NCBI RefSeq assembly: GCF_017306585.1
Contig: NZ_JAFKIC010000108.1
Coordinates: 1-64,000 of the forward strand
Direction of reading: 5' to 3'
Length of the DNA stretch: 64,000 nt
Source of the DNA: Mesorhizobium sp.
Lineage (GTDB): Bacteria > Pseudomonadota > Alphaproteobacteria > Rhizobiales > Rhizobiaceae
Made by a program: the position numbers and the translations under genes. Positions 8,504-17,005 of this stretch are shown here, in pieces; position 1 is the first letter of the stretch; each line of letters starts with the position of its first letter. The notes beneath the pieces are model-generated. The model was not told where the DNA came from, searched no databases, and saw only the letters and a program-made list of their open reading frames with translations.

Positions 8504-8890
8504 ATGACGAAGAATATCAAGACAGTGCCGACAAGCGATTACGACGAGGTCGTTTCTCGGGTCATGAAATATGTCGACGGCCTGGAAGTCGGCAGCTCGA
8601 ATGATGTCGCCAAAGGCTTCCACAAGGATGCGGTCATGTACGGCTTCACCAATGGTGAACTGCTCGGCGGGCCGATCAAGAACCTCTATGATTTTGTCGA
8701 CAAGAACGGCAAGGCGCCGGATATCAAGGTTCGCCTGGATATTCTGTCGATTACGCCCTCAACCGCGGTTGTGCGCGTGGACATGGAGAAGGATGCCATA
8801 GGGGCCGACTACACGGACTTTCACACTCTCCTCAAGGAGAACGGTGAATGGAAGATCATCGCCAAGGTCTTCCATATGTACGAAGGCTGA
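8504..8890 (+). CDS. SnoaL/NTF2-like small protein (putative lumazine-binding family)
   Basis: A 128-residue protein of the cone-shaped NTF2-like fold, closest in pattern to the 'putative lumazine-binding' branch. The features seen are an N-terminal helix with YDEVVSRVMKYVDGLE, the FHKDAVMYGF strand, and a C-terminal TDFHTLLKENGEWKIIAKVFH strand pair. Members are small isomerases, hydratases or ligand binders. The ATG at 8504 is preceded by GGAGAG and is preferred over a GTG 39 bases upstream. Two operator-like motifs lie in front of it, so it belongs to the regulated set. The specific reaction is unknown. Confidence 0.75.
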   Translation: MTKNIKTVPTSDYDEVVSRVMKYVDGLEVGSSNDVAKGFHKDAVMYGFTNGELLGGPIKNLYDFVDKNGKAPDIKVRLDILSITPSTAVVRVDMEKDAIGADYTDFHTLLKENGEWKIIAKVFHMYEG

Positions 8891-9065
8891 TCCCCGCCGA
8901 GTGTTTCAGAGATTGGAATGGCCGGGGCGCTATGTTCTGGTTGGCGGTGTCGGTTGCCAGGGTGAATCACGGTGCCCAATGGGCGAAAGACTAGAAAACG
9001 GGCAAGACCGGGCGGTGATCTGACCGGTCTGGTCATGCCGCTTCGGCAGTTTCAACATTGCGGCT

Positions 9066-9080
9066 GTGGAACGCTTCCAC
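9066..9080. promoter_or_regulatory. Perfect 15-bp palindrome upstream of the TetR gene
   Basis: GTGGAA-CGC-TTCCAC, immediately followed by TACA, lies 39 bases before the regulator's ATG. Its position would suit autoregulation. It does not share the central bases of the 16-bp motif at 8416, so it could equally bind another factor. Confidence 0.35.
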
Positions 9081-9119
9081 TACATCGGAGATTTGGCGGA
9101 AACGAAAACGTGTAATTGC

Positions 9120-9743
9120 ATGGCAACCATTGTTCCCCACCGCAGCAAGGGACGGCCGCGTACCTTTGACAGGGACGCCGCTCTCAACCGAGCCTTGAAC
9201 GTGTTCTGGCAGCGGGGTTATGAGCCGGCGACAATAGCTGATCTCTGCGCGGCCATGGAAATCAATCCTCCCAGCCTCTACGCGGCCTTCGGCAACAAGG
9301 CGCAGTTGTTCATGGAGGCCGTTCACCACTATGAGCGCGTTTACTGGGACGCAATCTGGGACCGGATGGAGCAGGGGTCCGACGTCAAGCTGGCGTTAAG
9401 TGGCTTTTTTCATGAGGCGGCGGGCATTCTGACCTCTCAGGACGTACCGTGTGGTTGTCTTGTCATTCTTGCCGCCACAAATGTGTCGGCCGAGGGCAGG
9501 GAGGTAAACGAGGCCTTGCGCGCGATGCGTCAGGAAGGTCGAAACTGCTTCCTGACCCGGCTGCAACGCGCCGTCTCTGACGGACAGTTCTCAACCGCGA
9601 CGGATGTCGACTCACTGGCCTCCACCCTCAATGCGATGCTGGAGGGCATGTCATTGCTGGCGCGCGATGGAGGCTCGCGAGAAGAGCTGGATCGTATCGC
9701 GACCACTGCAATGATGATGCTGCCCGCTTCAGCTGGCCATTAG
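9120..9743 (+). CDS. TetR/AcrR family transcriptional regulator
   Basis: A 207-residue one-component repressor. Residues 10-60 hold the N-terminal helix-turn-helix (GRPRTFDRDAALNRALNVFW, then ATIADLCAAMEINPPSLYAAFGNKAQLF). The C-terminal ligand domain contains the PCGCLVILAA motif seen in the YxaF/CifR-like branch. The ATG at 9120 begins the conserved part; a GTG at 9066 would add 18 residues that overlap a palindrome. Nearby 16-bp inverted repeats at 3515, 8416 and 9929-9969 are its likely targets. Confidence 0.88.
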   Translation: MATIVPHRSKGRPRTFDRDAALNRALNVFWQRGYEPATIADLCAAMEINPPSLYAAFGNKAQLFMEAVHHYERVYWDAIWDRMEQGSDVKLALSGFFHEAAGILTSQDVPCGCLVILAATNVSAEGREVNEALRAMRQEGRNCFLTRLQRAVSDGQFSTATDVDSLASTLNAMLEGMSLLARDGGSREELDRIATTAMMMLPASAGH

Positions 9744-9900
9744 CCCGCTTCGGCGACGAGAACCCGGATTGGCGTCATCGACGGTGCGGCAGGTACCAAC
9801 TTGTTACCTTAGCCCACGTTGCCCGTTTCATCTTCCGATCGACTGATGATTCCTCCCCCACGAGCGCGACCCGGCTGCGATGCTTCGCGCGAGCTCTCAT

Positions 9901-9911
9901 ACAATCTGTCA
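9901..9911 (-). promoter_or_regulatory. Candidate FCD-GntR operator, site i
   Basis: ACAATCTGTCA reads TGACAGATTGT on the other strand, identical to 11 bases at 14029-14039 next to site c. It lies in the 344-base spacer (9744-10087) before the SDR-ALDH operon, upstream of two TetR-type motifs. No gene is seen in that spacer. Confidence 0.4.
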
Positions 9912-9928
9912 TTTTAGGCTTGACTGTC

Positions 9929-9969
9929 AGTATCGTTCGCTACACAAATGAAATGTAGCGGTCGCTATG
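9929..9969. promoter_or_regulatory. Tandem pair of TetR-type operator motifs
   Basis: Two 16-mers 25 bases apart: AGTATCGTTCGCTACA (9929-9944) and TGTAGCGGTCGCTATG (9954-9969). Together they also form a larger inverted repeat CGCTACA...TGTAGCG. They lie about 120-160 bases upstream of the SDR gene at 10088 and match the 16-mer at 8416 at 12 positions each. Confidence 0.5.
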
Positions 9970-10087
9970 AATTTTGGAGGGTTCGTGCAGCCCGGCTGAA
10001 ATCCGAACCGGAAATTGGCTCTCAATGCCGTTTCGCGGACGCGGACGGCTTTGCTCGCGAAAAGCCAGGCGTTGGCAGGAGATATGG

Positions 10088-10831
10088 ATGGGCTTGGAAG
10101 GCAAGGTAGCGGTGGTCACAGGCGCGGCCAGCGGTTTTGGCGAGGCAATCGCCCGCAGGTTCGCGACTCTGGGAGCCAAGGTCGTCGTCGCCGATATCAA
10201 CGGCGACAAGGCCCGCGCAGTTGCCGGCTCCATCGGCGAGGCCGCGATCGGGGTGAAGGTCGATGTTACCTCCAGCGCCGAGATCGAGACGCTGATCGGC
10301 CGGGCTATCGCGCATTTCGGCGTTCCCGACATCGTCGTCAACAATGCGGGATATACCCATCGCACCTGTTCGGTACTCGATGTCGACGAAGCCAGCTTCG
10401 ACCGGGTGTTCGACGTCAATGTGAAGTCGATCTTTCATATGGTTCGCGCGGTCGTGCCCTTGATGCGTGACAATGGCGGCGGTGTGATGCTCAATGTCGG
10501 ATCGACCGCGGGCATCCGTCCGCGACCGGGGACCACCTGGTACAATGCCTCGAAGGGAGCGACCAACCTTGCCTCCAAGGCGCTCGCGGTTGAATTGGCG
10601 CCTTGGAAAATTCGGGTGAATGCCATCTGCCCGGTGATTGGTGCCACCGCGATGCTCGAGCAGTTTCTGGGCGCGCCGGATACGCCCGAAAATCGAAAGA
10701 AATTTATCGACACCATCCCTCTGGGACGCCTCAGCGAGCCGAGCGATGTCGCCGAAGCTGCCGTCTATCTCGCGACGGCAAGCTTCATCACGGGCGTGCT
10801 TCTGCCAGTAGACGGCGGCCGCACGATCTGA
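10088..10831 (+). CDS. Short-chain dehydrogenase/reductase (SDR)
   Basis: A classical 247-residue SDR. The dinucleotide site is TGAASGFG, the structural motif NNAGY, and the active site is the Tyr and Lys of WYNASKG with a Ser in NVGSTAG. An Asp in VADINGD after the second strand suggests NAD(H) preference. The ATG at 10088 follows AGGAG at the right distance; the upstream in-frame extension does not look like protein. It leads a run SDR-ALDH-GFA-AKR-SDR and probably oxidises an alcohol whose aldehyde or ketone passes to the next enzymes. Confidence 0.87.
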   Translation: MGLEGKVAVVTGAASGFGEAIARRFATLGAKVVVADINGDKARAVAGSIGEAAIGVKVDVTSSAEIETLIGRAIAHFGVPDIVVNNAGYTHRTCSVLDVDEASFDRVFDVNVKSIFHMVRAVVPLMRDNGGGVMLNVGSTAGIRPRPGTTWYNASKGATNLASKALAVELAPWKIRVNAICPVIGATAMLEQFLGAPDTPENRKKFIDTIPLGRLSEPSDVAEAAVYLATASFITGVLLPVDGGRTI

Positions 10832-10901
10832 TGCCGCCACCCCTTTCCGGGGCGAATTCGCTCCAGCACCGCCACATTGAAGAGTAACGAGGAGAATCAC
10901 T

Positions 10902-12350
10902 ATGGACACATTGCGGACTTCGGCGGCAGCCGATTTCGATGCTCCTTATGGCTTGCTGATCGACGGCAAGATCATTGAATCGAACAGCACATTCGATGTC
11001 TTCAATCCGGCCAGCAACGAGGTTCTGGCCCAGGCTCCCGACGCCAGTCCCGAGCAACTGAATGACGCCGTCGCCGCCGCCAAACGCGCTTTCCCGGCTT
11101 GGGCCGCGCTCAGCTGGGAAGAGCGTGAAGCCTTCATCGTCAAACTCTACGAGGCGCTGGAAGCACAGAAGGAAGAGTTCATCACGCTGCTGTCGCTGGA
11201 ACAGGGCAAGCCGCGTCACTCCCAGGCGGATTTCGAGGTCAATCTCGCCAATCCGTGGATCCCCAAAACAGCGAAATCCAGGCTTGGCGTGGAGGTCATC
11301 GAAGATACCGATGTGCACCGTGTCGAGGTTCGTCGTGCGCCGCTCGGCGTCGTCGGTGCCATCATTCCCTGGAACTATCCCTACCTTCACGTGCTTTGGA
11401 AGTCGGTTCCGGCCTTGATCACCGGAAACACGGTGGTGTTGAAGCCTTCGCCCTACACTCCTTTGTGCGCGCTCAAGATCGGAGAGATCGTCGCCAAGGT
11501 TCTCCCGGCCGGCGTCTTCAACATCGTCACCGGCGGCAACGACCTTGGCCGCCTGCTCACCGAGCATCCCGATGTCGGGATGATTACCTTCACCGGATCG
11601 ACCGCGACCGGCAAGCGCATCATGGCTTCGGGTGCGGGCACCGTGAAGCGCATCACGCTGGAGCTTGGCGGCAACGATCCGGCCATTCTTCTGCCCGACG
11701 CCGATTGGAAATCGGTCGTGCCCAGCGTGTTCTGGTCGGCCTTCGGCAATTCGGGCCAGTGGTGCATCGCCGCCAAGCGCATCTATACGCACAAGTCCTT
11801 CCATGACGATTTCGTCAAGGCGTTCGCCGACTATGCAAGCCAGCAGAAGGTCGGCGACGGCATGGATCCGACCAGCGTGCTCGGCCCGGTGAACAACCGC
11901 ATGCAGTTCAACAAGCTGGTCGAGATGTTCGAGGATGTGAAGGCCAACGGTTACAAGATCGCGCTGGGCGGTGACATCGATCCCAATTCCAAGGGCAATT
12001 TTGTTCCCGTCACCGTGGTGGACAATCCCCCCGAGGACAGCCGCATCGTCACCGAAGAGCCCTTCGGCCCTATCGTGCCGATCATCGCCTATGACAACGT
12101 CGAAGAGGTCATAGCCAAGGCCAACGGAACGCCTTTCGGCCTTGGCGCGACAATCTGGGGGCGGGATCGCGCGCAGGCGGAGGCTGTCGCCGACCGGATC
12201 GACGCCGGCAACGTCTGGGTCAATGAGGGGCAAAATCACCCGATCAACGCACCATTCGGCGGCCACAAGCAATCGGGTCTCAGTGTCGAGCATGGCGGCG
12301 AGGGCCTCGCTTCCCATACCAACAGCAAGACCGTGATGATCCACAAATAG
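10902..12350 (+). CDS. NAD(P)+-dependent aldehyde dehydrogenase
   Basis: A full-length ALDH of 482 residues. All key motifs are present: the oxyanion Asn in IIPWNYPY, the cofactor Lys in VVLKPSPY, FTGSTATG, the general-base Glu in LELGGNDP and the nucleophile Cys in NSGQWCIAAK. A GAGGAGA ribosome site precedes the ATG. It oxidises an aldehyde, possibly the product of the preceding SDR. The substrate cannot be assigned from sequence. Confidence 0.88.
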   Translation: MDTLRTSAAADFDAPYGLLIDGKIIESNSTFDVFNPASNEVLAQAPDASPEQLNDAVAAAKRAFPAWAALSWEEREAFIVKLYEALEAQKEEFITLLSLEQGKPRHSQADFEVNLANPWIPKTAKSRLGVEVIEDTDVHRVEVRRAPLGVVGAIIPWNYPYLHVLWKSVPALITGNTVVLKPSPYTPLCALKIGEIVAKVLPAGVFNIVTGGNDLGRLLTEHPDVGMITFTGSTATGKRIMASGAGTVKRITLELGGNDPAILLPDADWKSVVPSVFWSAFGNSGQWCIAAKRIYTHKSFHDDFVKAFADYASQQKVGDGMDPTSVLGPVNNRMQFNKLVEMFEDVKANGYKIALGGDIDPNSKGNFVPVTVVDNPPEDSRIVTEEPFGPIVPIIAYDNVEEVIAKANGTPFGLGATIWGRDRAQAEAVADRIDAGNVWVNEGQNHPINAPFGGHKQSGLSVEHGGEGLASHTNSKTVMIHK

Positions 12351-12419
12351 GCCCGCGGCCGCCGGCTGCGTCTGTCAGCGACTTCGCAACCGGGCTGAAT
12401 TCATACAAGGGAGAGAGAT

Positions 12420-12827
12420 ATGCACCTGGAAGGGCAATGCAACTGCGAAGGCGTTCATTACCAATATGACGGAGAGCCTGATGTCGTCGGCTTTTGCCAT
12501 TGCAAGGCCTGCCAACGTCAGGCGGGCGGTAGCGGCTCGATTTTCATCTGCGTCGATGACGGCGACCTGAAGATCACCGGCGACACCATCAAGAAGTACA
12601 TCACGCGCGCCGACAGCGGCCTGGACGTCAATCGCTTCTTCTGTGGGACGTGCGGCTCGCCGATCGTCAGCCGCTGCGTCGGGTTTCCGGGTAAGGCCTT
12701 TATCAAGGCAGGCACGCTGAACGACACCAGCATGCTCAATCCCACAGTCGAGGTGTGGTGCGAGGAAGCACAGCCGTGGATGCCGCAAATTCCGGGCGTC
12801 GACCGGTTCGAACGCGGCCCTGCCTGA
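12420..12827 (+). CDS. GFA/CENP-V family zinc protein (glutathione-dependent formaldehyde-activating type)
   Basis: A 135-residue zinc-binding protein. Cysteines C7/C9, C26/C28/C31 and C75/C78 form the two zinc sites of the family. Named members were proposed to help form S-hydroxymethylglutathione from formaldehyde, but most are uncharacterised and may act on other thiol adducts. It sits between an ALDH and an aldo/keto reductase. A second member lies at 31352-31756, so the pathway seems to need this chemistry twice. Confidence 0.82.
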   Translation: MHLEGQCNCEGVHYQYDGEPDVVGFCHCKACQRQAGGSGSIFICVDDGDLKITGDTIKKYITRADSGLDVNRFFCGTCGSPIVSRCVGFPGKAFIKAGTLNDTSMLNPTVEVWCEEAQPWMPQIPGVDRFERGPA

Positions 12828-12904
12828 GCCGACCTTTCGTGGGGCGGTGTTCAATCCGACGACACCGCTCTCTATCACAGCGGAAATCCTCGGGGAAGAA
12901 CACA

Positions 12905-13942
12905 ATGAGCCAGATCCAGACGCGTCAGGTCGGGAAGACTGGCGTCAATGTCACTTCCCTTGGCCTCGGCACCGTGCCGTTGGCCGGCTTCAAGGCCAAG
13001 GTGGATTATGACGAGTTCGAAGCCGTCATCGCGGCGGCATTCGAGGGCGGCGTCAGCTATTTCGACTGCGCGCCGATGTATGGTTTCGGCAAGGCCGAAT
13101 ACTATCTCGGCCATGCCTTGAGGGAGCTTGGCGTCAGGAAAGATGTCATCGTCAGCACCAAGGTCGGCCGCATCTTGAAGCCGGTCAGCCGGGTCAGGAA
13201 GCTAGACACTGTCTACGGCATCGAATGGATCGATCCGCTGCCGTTTCTCGACACCTATGATTACACCTATGATGGCTTTATGCGTTCGTTCGAGGACAGC
13301 CAGCAGCGCCTGGGGCTCGACCATATCGATATCCTGCTGGTGCACGACCTCGGCCGAGCCTGGCATGGAGACAACGCGGACATCTATTGGAGGCAGATCC
13401 GCGATAGCGGCTACAAGGCGCTGGAGGAATTGCGCCGCACCGGGGCCGTTTCAGCCGTGGGCCTGGGAGTGAATGAGACCGAGTCGGTTGTGTCGGTCGC
13501 CCGCGAATTCGATATCGACTGTGCACTCATTGCCGGCCGTTACACGCTCCTCAACCAGGCTCCATTGCTTGCCGATTTTGCCGAGCTGAGGGAGCGGCAC
13601 GTCTCCGTCCTTGCCGCCGGCGTCTTCAATTCAGGAATCCTTGCCGCCGGGACCAAGGGCAAGGGCAACACCTACGACTATCAGCAGGCGCCCATCGAGG
13701 TGCTGGACAAGGTCAGGATGATCGAGGTGATCTGCGACAGGCATGGCGTCGATCTAGCTTCCGCCGCGATCGATTTCGTCAACATGCATCCAGCGATAAC
13801 GACGGTTGTGCTTGGCGCGCAAGGCGTGGCTGAGATGCAGCAGAATTTGGTCGCGGCATCCCGGAAGCCCCCAAAGGCGTTCTGGGACGATCTCAAGGCC
13901 ACGGGGATCCTTCCGCACAACGCCCCGGTCGAACCGGGCTGA
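12905..13942 (+). CDS. Aldo/keto reductase, D-threo-aldose/pyridoxal dehydrogenase-like
   Basis: A 345-residue TIM-barrel oxidoreductase. The catalytic tetrad is visible as Asp and Tyr in FDCAPMYG, Lys in VIVSTKVG and His in ILLVHDLG. The DTYDYTYDGFMRSFEDS segment and overall length match the branch containing D-threo-aldose (L-fucose) 1-dehydrogenase and pyridoxal 4-dehydrogenase. Both of these oxidise a cyclic hemiacetal to a lactone. That would suit the lactonase-like metallo-beta-lactamase protein encoded at 15021. The ATG at 12905 is chosen because the family N-terminus starts there. Confidence 0.84.
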   Translation: MSQIQTRQVGKTGVNVTSLGLGTVPLAGFKAKVDYDEFEAVIAAAFEGGVSYFDCAPMYGFGKAEYYLGHALRELGVRKDVIVSTKVGRILKPVSRVRKLDTVYGIEWIDPLPFLDTYDYTYDGFMRSFEDSQQRLGLDHIDILLVHDLGRAWHGDNADIYWRQIRDSGYKALEELRRTGAVSAVGLGVNETESVVSVAREFDIDCALIAGRYTLLNQAPLLADFAELRERHVSVLAAGVFNSGILAAGTKGKGNTYDYQQAPIEVLDKVRMIEVICDRHGVDLASAAIDFVNMHPAITTVVLGAQGVAEMQQNLVAASRKPPKAFWDDLKATGILPHNAPVEPG

Positions 13943-14033
13943 GAGTGTCGGAAACCAGCGAAACCAGAGTCGCGAACGACCGCTCCCATGAGCCGGCACT
14001 AGCAATCACCGTTCGCCAATTTAAGATTGACAG

Positions 14034-14043
14034 ATTGTCTGAT
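14034..14043 (+). promoter_or_regulatory. Candidate FCD-GntR operator, site c
   Basis: ATTGTCTGAT within TTGACAGATTGTCTGATAGG, 58 bases before the first ATG of the second SDR gene. The left extension TGACAG is shared with the copies at 9901 and 22719. This implies an internal promoter for the SDR separate from the upstream operon. Confidence 0.6.
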
Positions 14044-14100
14044 AGGTGATGTGTCTATCCCATCGATTTTGAAGGCGGCGCACCGCGCCGGGACAGCAGC

Positions 14101-14883
14101 ATGGATGAAGGACCGATGGATTTGCGAGGCAAGGTTTGCATTGTGACCGGCGGCGCGAGCGGTATCGGTCTTGCCACTTCGGCGCTGTTTGCCAGCCACG
14201 GCGCCAAAGTCGCGATTGCCGACGTCAACCTCGAAACCGCCGACAAGGCCGCGCGACAGATCGGTGGCGACGCATCCGCTTTCGCGTGCGACGTATCGCA
14301 GTCGAAGCAGGTGTCGGCGATGGTCGATGCCGTGCTCGGCAGGTGGGGCCGCATCGACGTCCTGATCAACAACGCCGGCTTCGGCTTTACCGGCACCGTG
14401 GTGTCGATCGCCGAGGAAGACTGGGACCGCCTGATGTCGGTCAATCTCAAGGGCATGTTCCTGTGCAGCAAATTCGTCGTGCCGGTCATGCAGCGGCAAG
14501 GTGGTGGCGCCATCGTCAACACGACCTCCTATACCGCGGTGTCCGCCATCGCCAATCGCGCTGCCTACGTTGCGTCAAAAGGGGGTGTCTCCGCCTTGAC
14601 GCGGGCGATGGCACTCGACCACGCCAGGGACAACATCCGTGTCAACGCGGTAGCCCCCGGGACGATCGACTCGCCTTACTTCACCAGGATCTTCGAGCAA
14701 GCCGCCGATCCGGAAGGTTTGAGGAAACAATATGACGCGCGCGCCGCCATGCAGCGGATGGGACAGGCCGAGGAAGTCGCCGAGGCCATTCTGTTCCTCG
14801 CCAGCGATCGTTCGCGTTTCGCCACCGGAAGCATTTTGACCGTGGATGGCGGCTCGTCGATCGGCAATCATCTGGTCGCGTAA
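14101..14883 (+). CDS. Short-chain dehydrogenase/reductase (SDR)
   Basis: A classical SDR of 260 residues (255 if the ATG at 14116, with a GAAGGA ribosome site, is used). Motifs are TGGASGIG for the nucleotide, NNAGF, Ser in NTTSYTA, and Tyr/Lys in YVASKGG. Asp in IADVNLE suggests NAD(H). It has its own operator (site c) 58 bases upstream and is followed by a strong terminator at 14928, so it can be a single-gene unit. It is one of two SDRs in the island; they are clearly different proteins. Confidence 0.87.
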   Translation: MDEGPMDLRGKVCIVTGGASGIGLATSALFASHGAKVAIADVNLETADKAARQIGGDASAFACDVSQSKQVSAMVDAVLGRWGRIDVLINNAGFGFTGTVVSIAEEDWDRLMSVNLKGMFLCSKFVVPVMQRQGGGAIVNTTSYTAVSAIANRAAYVASKGGVSALTRAMALDHARDNIRVNAVAPGTIDSPYFTRIFEQAADPEGLRKQYDARAAMQRMGQAEEVAEAILFLASDRSRFATGSILTVDGGSSIGNHLVA

Positions 14884-14927
14884 CCGGCTGGAAGCGGCCT
14901 TGCAAAAGCATCTCCTCCCCAACTCAG

Positions 14928-14955
14928 GCGCAGGCCCCGGCCTGCGCTTTTTCTT
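14928..14955 (+). terminator. Rho-independent terminator
   Basis: Perfect 9-bp arms GCGCAGGCC and GGCCTGCGC around two bases, followed by TTTTTCTT. It lies 45 bases after the SDR stop and separates that gene from the metallo-hydrolase gene at 15021. Confidence 0.85.
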
Positions 14956-15020
14956 GACCCGCACAGGCGGGCGATTTCCTACCCGCCGCGATCGTTGTCC
15001 GGCTGTTTGAGGGACGTGAC

Positions 15021-15797
15021 ATGACACCGTATTGGCGTGTTCTCGCGATCCGCTACGCTACCGCCCAGTTGCCGGCGGCGCATCTCGATCTCGATGCGGA
15101 TGTCCACGATGCCATAGGCACGCTCGACTATTTCATCTGGGTCGTCAGCAATGGCGACAGGCACATTGTCGTGGATACCGGCTTTGAACCGGAAGAGGGG
15201 GCCAGGCGTGGCCGCCAACTGATCCGACATCCGGTGGAATCCCTGAGACTCCTAGGCATCGATCCCGACGCGGTGTCCGACGTCATCCTCACGCATCTGC
15301 ATTATGATCACGCAGGCAATCTTGGCACCTTCACCAATGCCCGCTTCCATCTGCAGGATGCGGAGATGGAATACGCCACCGGGCGCTGCATGTGCCATCC
15401 ACGGATGCGCCGGCCCTTCTGCGCCGACGATGTCACGCGGGCCGTGCGTCTGGTCTATGAAGGCCGGCTGGTGTTCCATGACGGCGACTTCGCGTTCGCG
15501 CCAGGCCTTGGCGTGCACAGGGTCGGCGGCCACTCACGCGGGCTGCAGGTCGTGCGCGCCGAAGCCAGGGGCCGCCCGGTGGTGATTGCTTCGGACGCGC
15601 TGCACCTCGGGCACTATCTGGCCGACGGTGGCGTTTTCCCGATGTTCGCTGACTACGGAAACGTTCTCGAAGGCTATCAAAGGCTGCGTCAACTCGCCGG
15701 CGATAGCGGCCTCATCTTGCCAGGCCACGATCCAGGCGTGCTGACGCGTTTTGCTCCGGTCAGGCCGGAATGGCCTGATGTGGTCGAAGTCATCTGA
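15021..15797 (+). CDS. Metallo-beta-lactamase-fold hydrolase, N-acyl-homoserine lactonase-like
   Basis: A 258-residue two-metal hydrolase. Metal ligands are in HLHYDHAGN, the His of GGHSRG, the Asp of ASDALH and the last His of LPGHDPG, the order of the lactonase family (AiiA and relatives). It may open a lactone made by the upstream aldo/keto reductase; that link is inference. It is the last plus-strand gene before a convergent minus-strand operon 45 bases away. No operator of either type is clear in front of it. Confidence 0.82.
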   Translation: MTPYWRVLAIRYATAQLPAAHLDLDADVHDAIGTLDYFIWVVSNGDRHIVVDTGFEPEEGARRGRQLIRHPVESLRLLGIDPDAVSDVILTHLHYDHAGNLGTFTNARFHLQDAEMEYATGRCMCHPRMRRPFCADDVTRAVRLVYEGRLVFHDGDFAFAPGLGVHRVGGHSRGLQVVRAEARGRPVVIASDALHLGHYLADGGVFPMFADYGNVLEGYQRLRQLAGDSGLILPGHDPGVLTRFAPVRPEWPDVVEVI

Positions 15798-15842
15798 GCC
15801 TTTACCGCAGCCGTCGCTGCAGATGCTAGCCGCCACCGATCG

Positions 15843-16979
15843 TCAGGCCGTGCCATGCGGAAGCAGGATCTGCCGGATGACTTCGGCACGGTCGAGCCGG
15901 TCGAAGGCGAGGTTGATGTCGTCTAGCGGGCTGGTGCCGGACAGGAGTTTTTGAACAGGCAGCTTTCCGGCCTTGAACATGCCGATGTAGCGGGGAATAT
16001 CGCGCGAAGGCACGCACGAGCCCATATAGCTCCCCTTGATCGTGCGTTCCTCTCCGACCAATGGCAGGGGCGATATTTCGAAGCGCGAATTGACGTTGGC
16101 AAGGCCGGCCGTCACCGTCGTGCCACCGCGCCCGGTCAGCCGATAGGCGAGGTCGAAGGCGCGGGCGGAGCCTGCCATTTCCACCGCATAGCGCGCGCCG
16201 CCCCGGGTGATGGCCTTGACCTTGTCGACGATGTCGGGATCGCTTGCGAGAAATGCATGAGTGGCACCAAGTTCGCGTGCCAGGTCGAGCTTCGCCGGGA
16301 TCATGTCGACGGCGATGATCGGGTCCGCGCCGATCGCAACGGCACCCAGTATCGAGGCCAGCCCGACGCCGCCGAGACCGACCACGACAGTGCTGTCGCC
16401 CGGCCGGATCCGGCAGGTGTTCATCACCGCGCCGACGCCGGTCATGACCGCGCAGCCGAACAGGGCGGCGTGGACAAGGTCCAGATCCGCATCGATCCTC
16501 ACAACGGATCTTCGCGAGACGACGGCATATTCGGCAAAAGCGGACACGCCGGAATGATGGTTGACCTCGACCCCCTCGCAGACAATATGCCGCCGTCCCG
16601 ACAGCAGGGTGCCGGCGGCATTTGCCGCGTAACCGGGGCCGCACAGGCTCGCTCGGCCTTCGGCGCAGGCTGGGCATTCGCCACAGATCGGCAGGAAGGA
16701 CATCACGACATGGTCGCCCGGCGCGACCGAGGTCACACCGGGGCCGACTTCCTCGACAATGCCAGATGCTTCATGGCCAAGGGCAACGGGCAGTGGGCGC
16801 GGCCGGTCCCCGTTGATGGCAGAAAGATCCGAGTGGCAGACACCGGCGGCCATGATTTTCACCAGCACCTCGTCAGGCCCAGGGGCGGTCAGTTCGACTT
16901 CCGCGAGCTCGATCGGGCGAGACTCGGTGTAAGGTTTCGGGAGGCCGGATTGGCGAAGGATCGCGGAACGGATTTTCAA
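15843..16979 (-). CDS. Zinc-dependent alcohol dehydrogenase, class III-like (MDR superfamily)
   Basis: A 378-residue medium-chain dehydrogenase. Catalytic zinc ligands are in GVCHSDL, GHEASG and FGCAV; the structural zinc cysteines are in CGECPACAEGRASLC; the NAD site is GLGGVG followed by Asp in AVDM. The length and VGEERTIKGSYMG segment resemble the glutathione-dependent formaldehyde dehydrogenase group. The start is TTG at 16979. It is the last gene of a three-gene minus-strand unit with a metallo-hydrolase and an FMN reductase. Confidence 0.86.
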   Translation of the reverse strand: MKIRSAILRQSGLPKPYTESRPIELAEVELTAPGPDEVLVKIMAAGVCHSDLSAINGDRPRPLPVALGHEASGIVEEVGPGVTSVAPGDHVVMSFLPICGECPACAEGRASLCGPGYAANAAGTLLSGRRHIVCEGVEVNHHSGVSAFAEYAVVSRRSVVRIDADLDLVHAALFGCAVMTGVGAVMNTCRIRPGDSTVVVGLGGVGLASILGAVAIGADPIIAVDMIPAKLDLARELGATHAFLASDPDIVDKVKAITRGGARYAVEMAGSARAFDLAYRLTGRGGTTVTAGLANVNSRFEISPLPLVGEERTIKGSYMGSCVPSRDIPRYIGMFKAGKLPVQKLLSGTSPLDDINLAFDRLDRAEVIRQILLPHGTA

Positions 16980-17005
16980 CGGAAATCACCTTTGTCAGGC
17001 CGCCC

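Noticed and set aside
10788..12344. A 518-codon open frame on the minus strand
   Set aside because: It is the antisense of a complete aldehyde dehydrogenase with all catalytic motifs; no ribosome site or domain of its own.
12905..15797. Vitamin B6 (pyridoxine) degradation genes
   Set aside because: The aldo/keto reductase resembles pyridoxal dehydrogenase and an MBL lactonase is nearby, but the MBL protein does not resemble 4-pyridoxolactonase as I know it and the oxygenase, decarboxylase and aminotransferase of that pathway are not seen.
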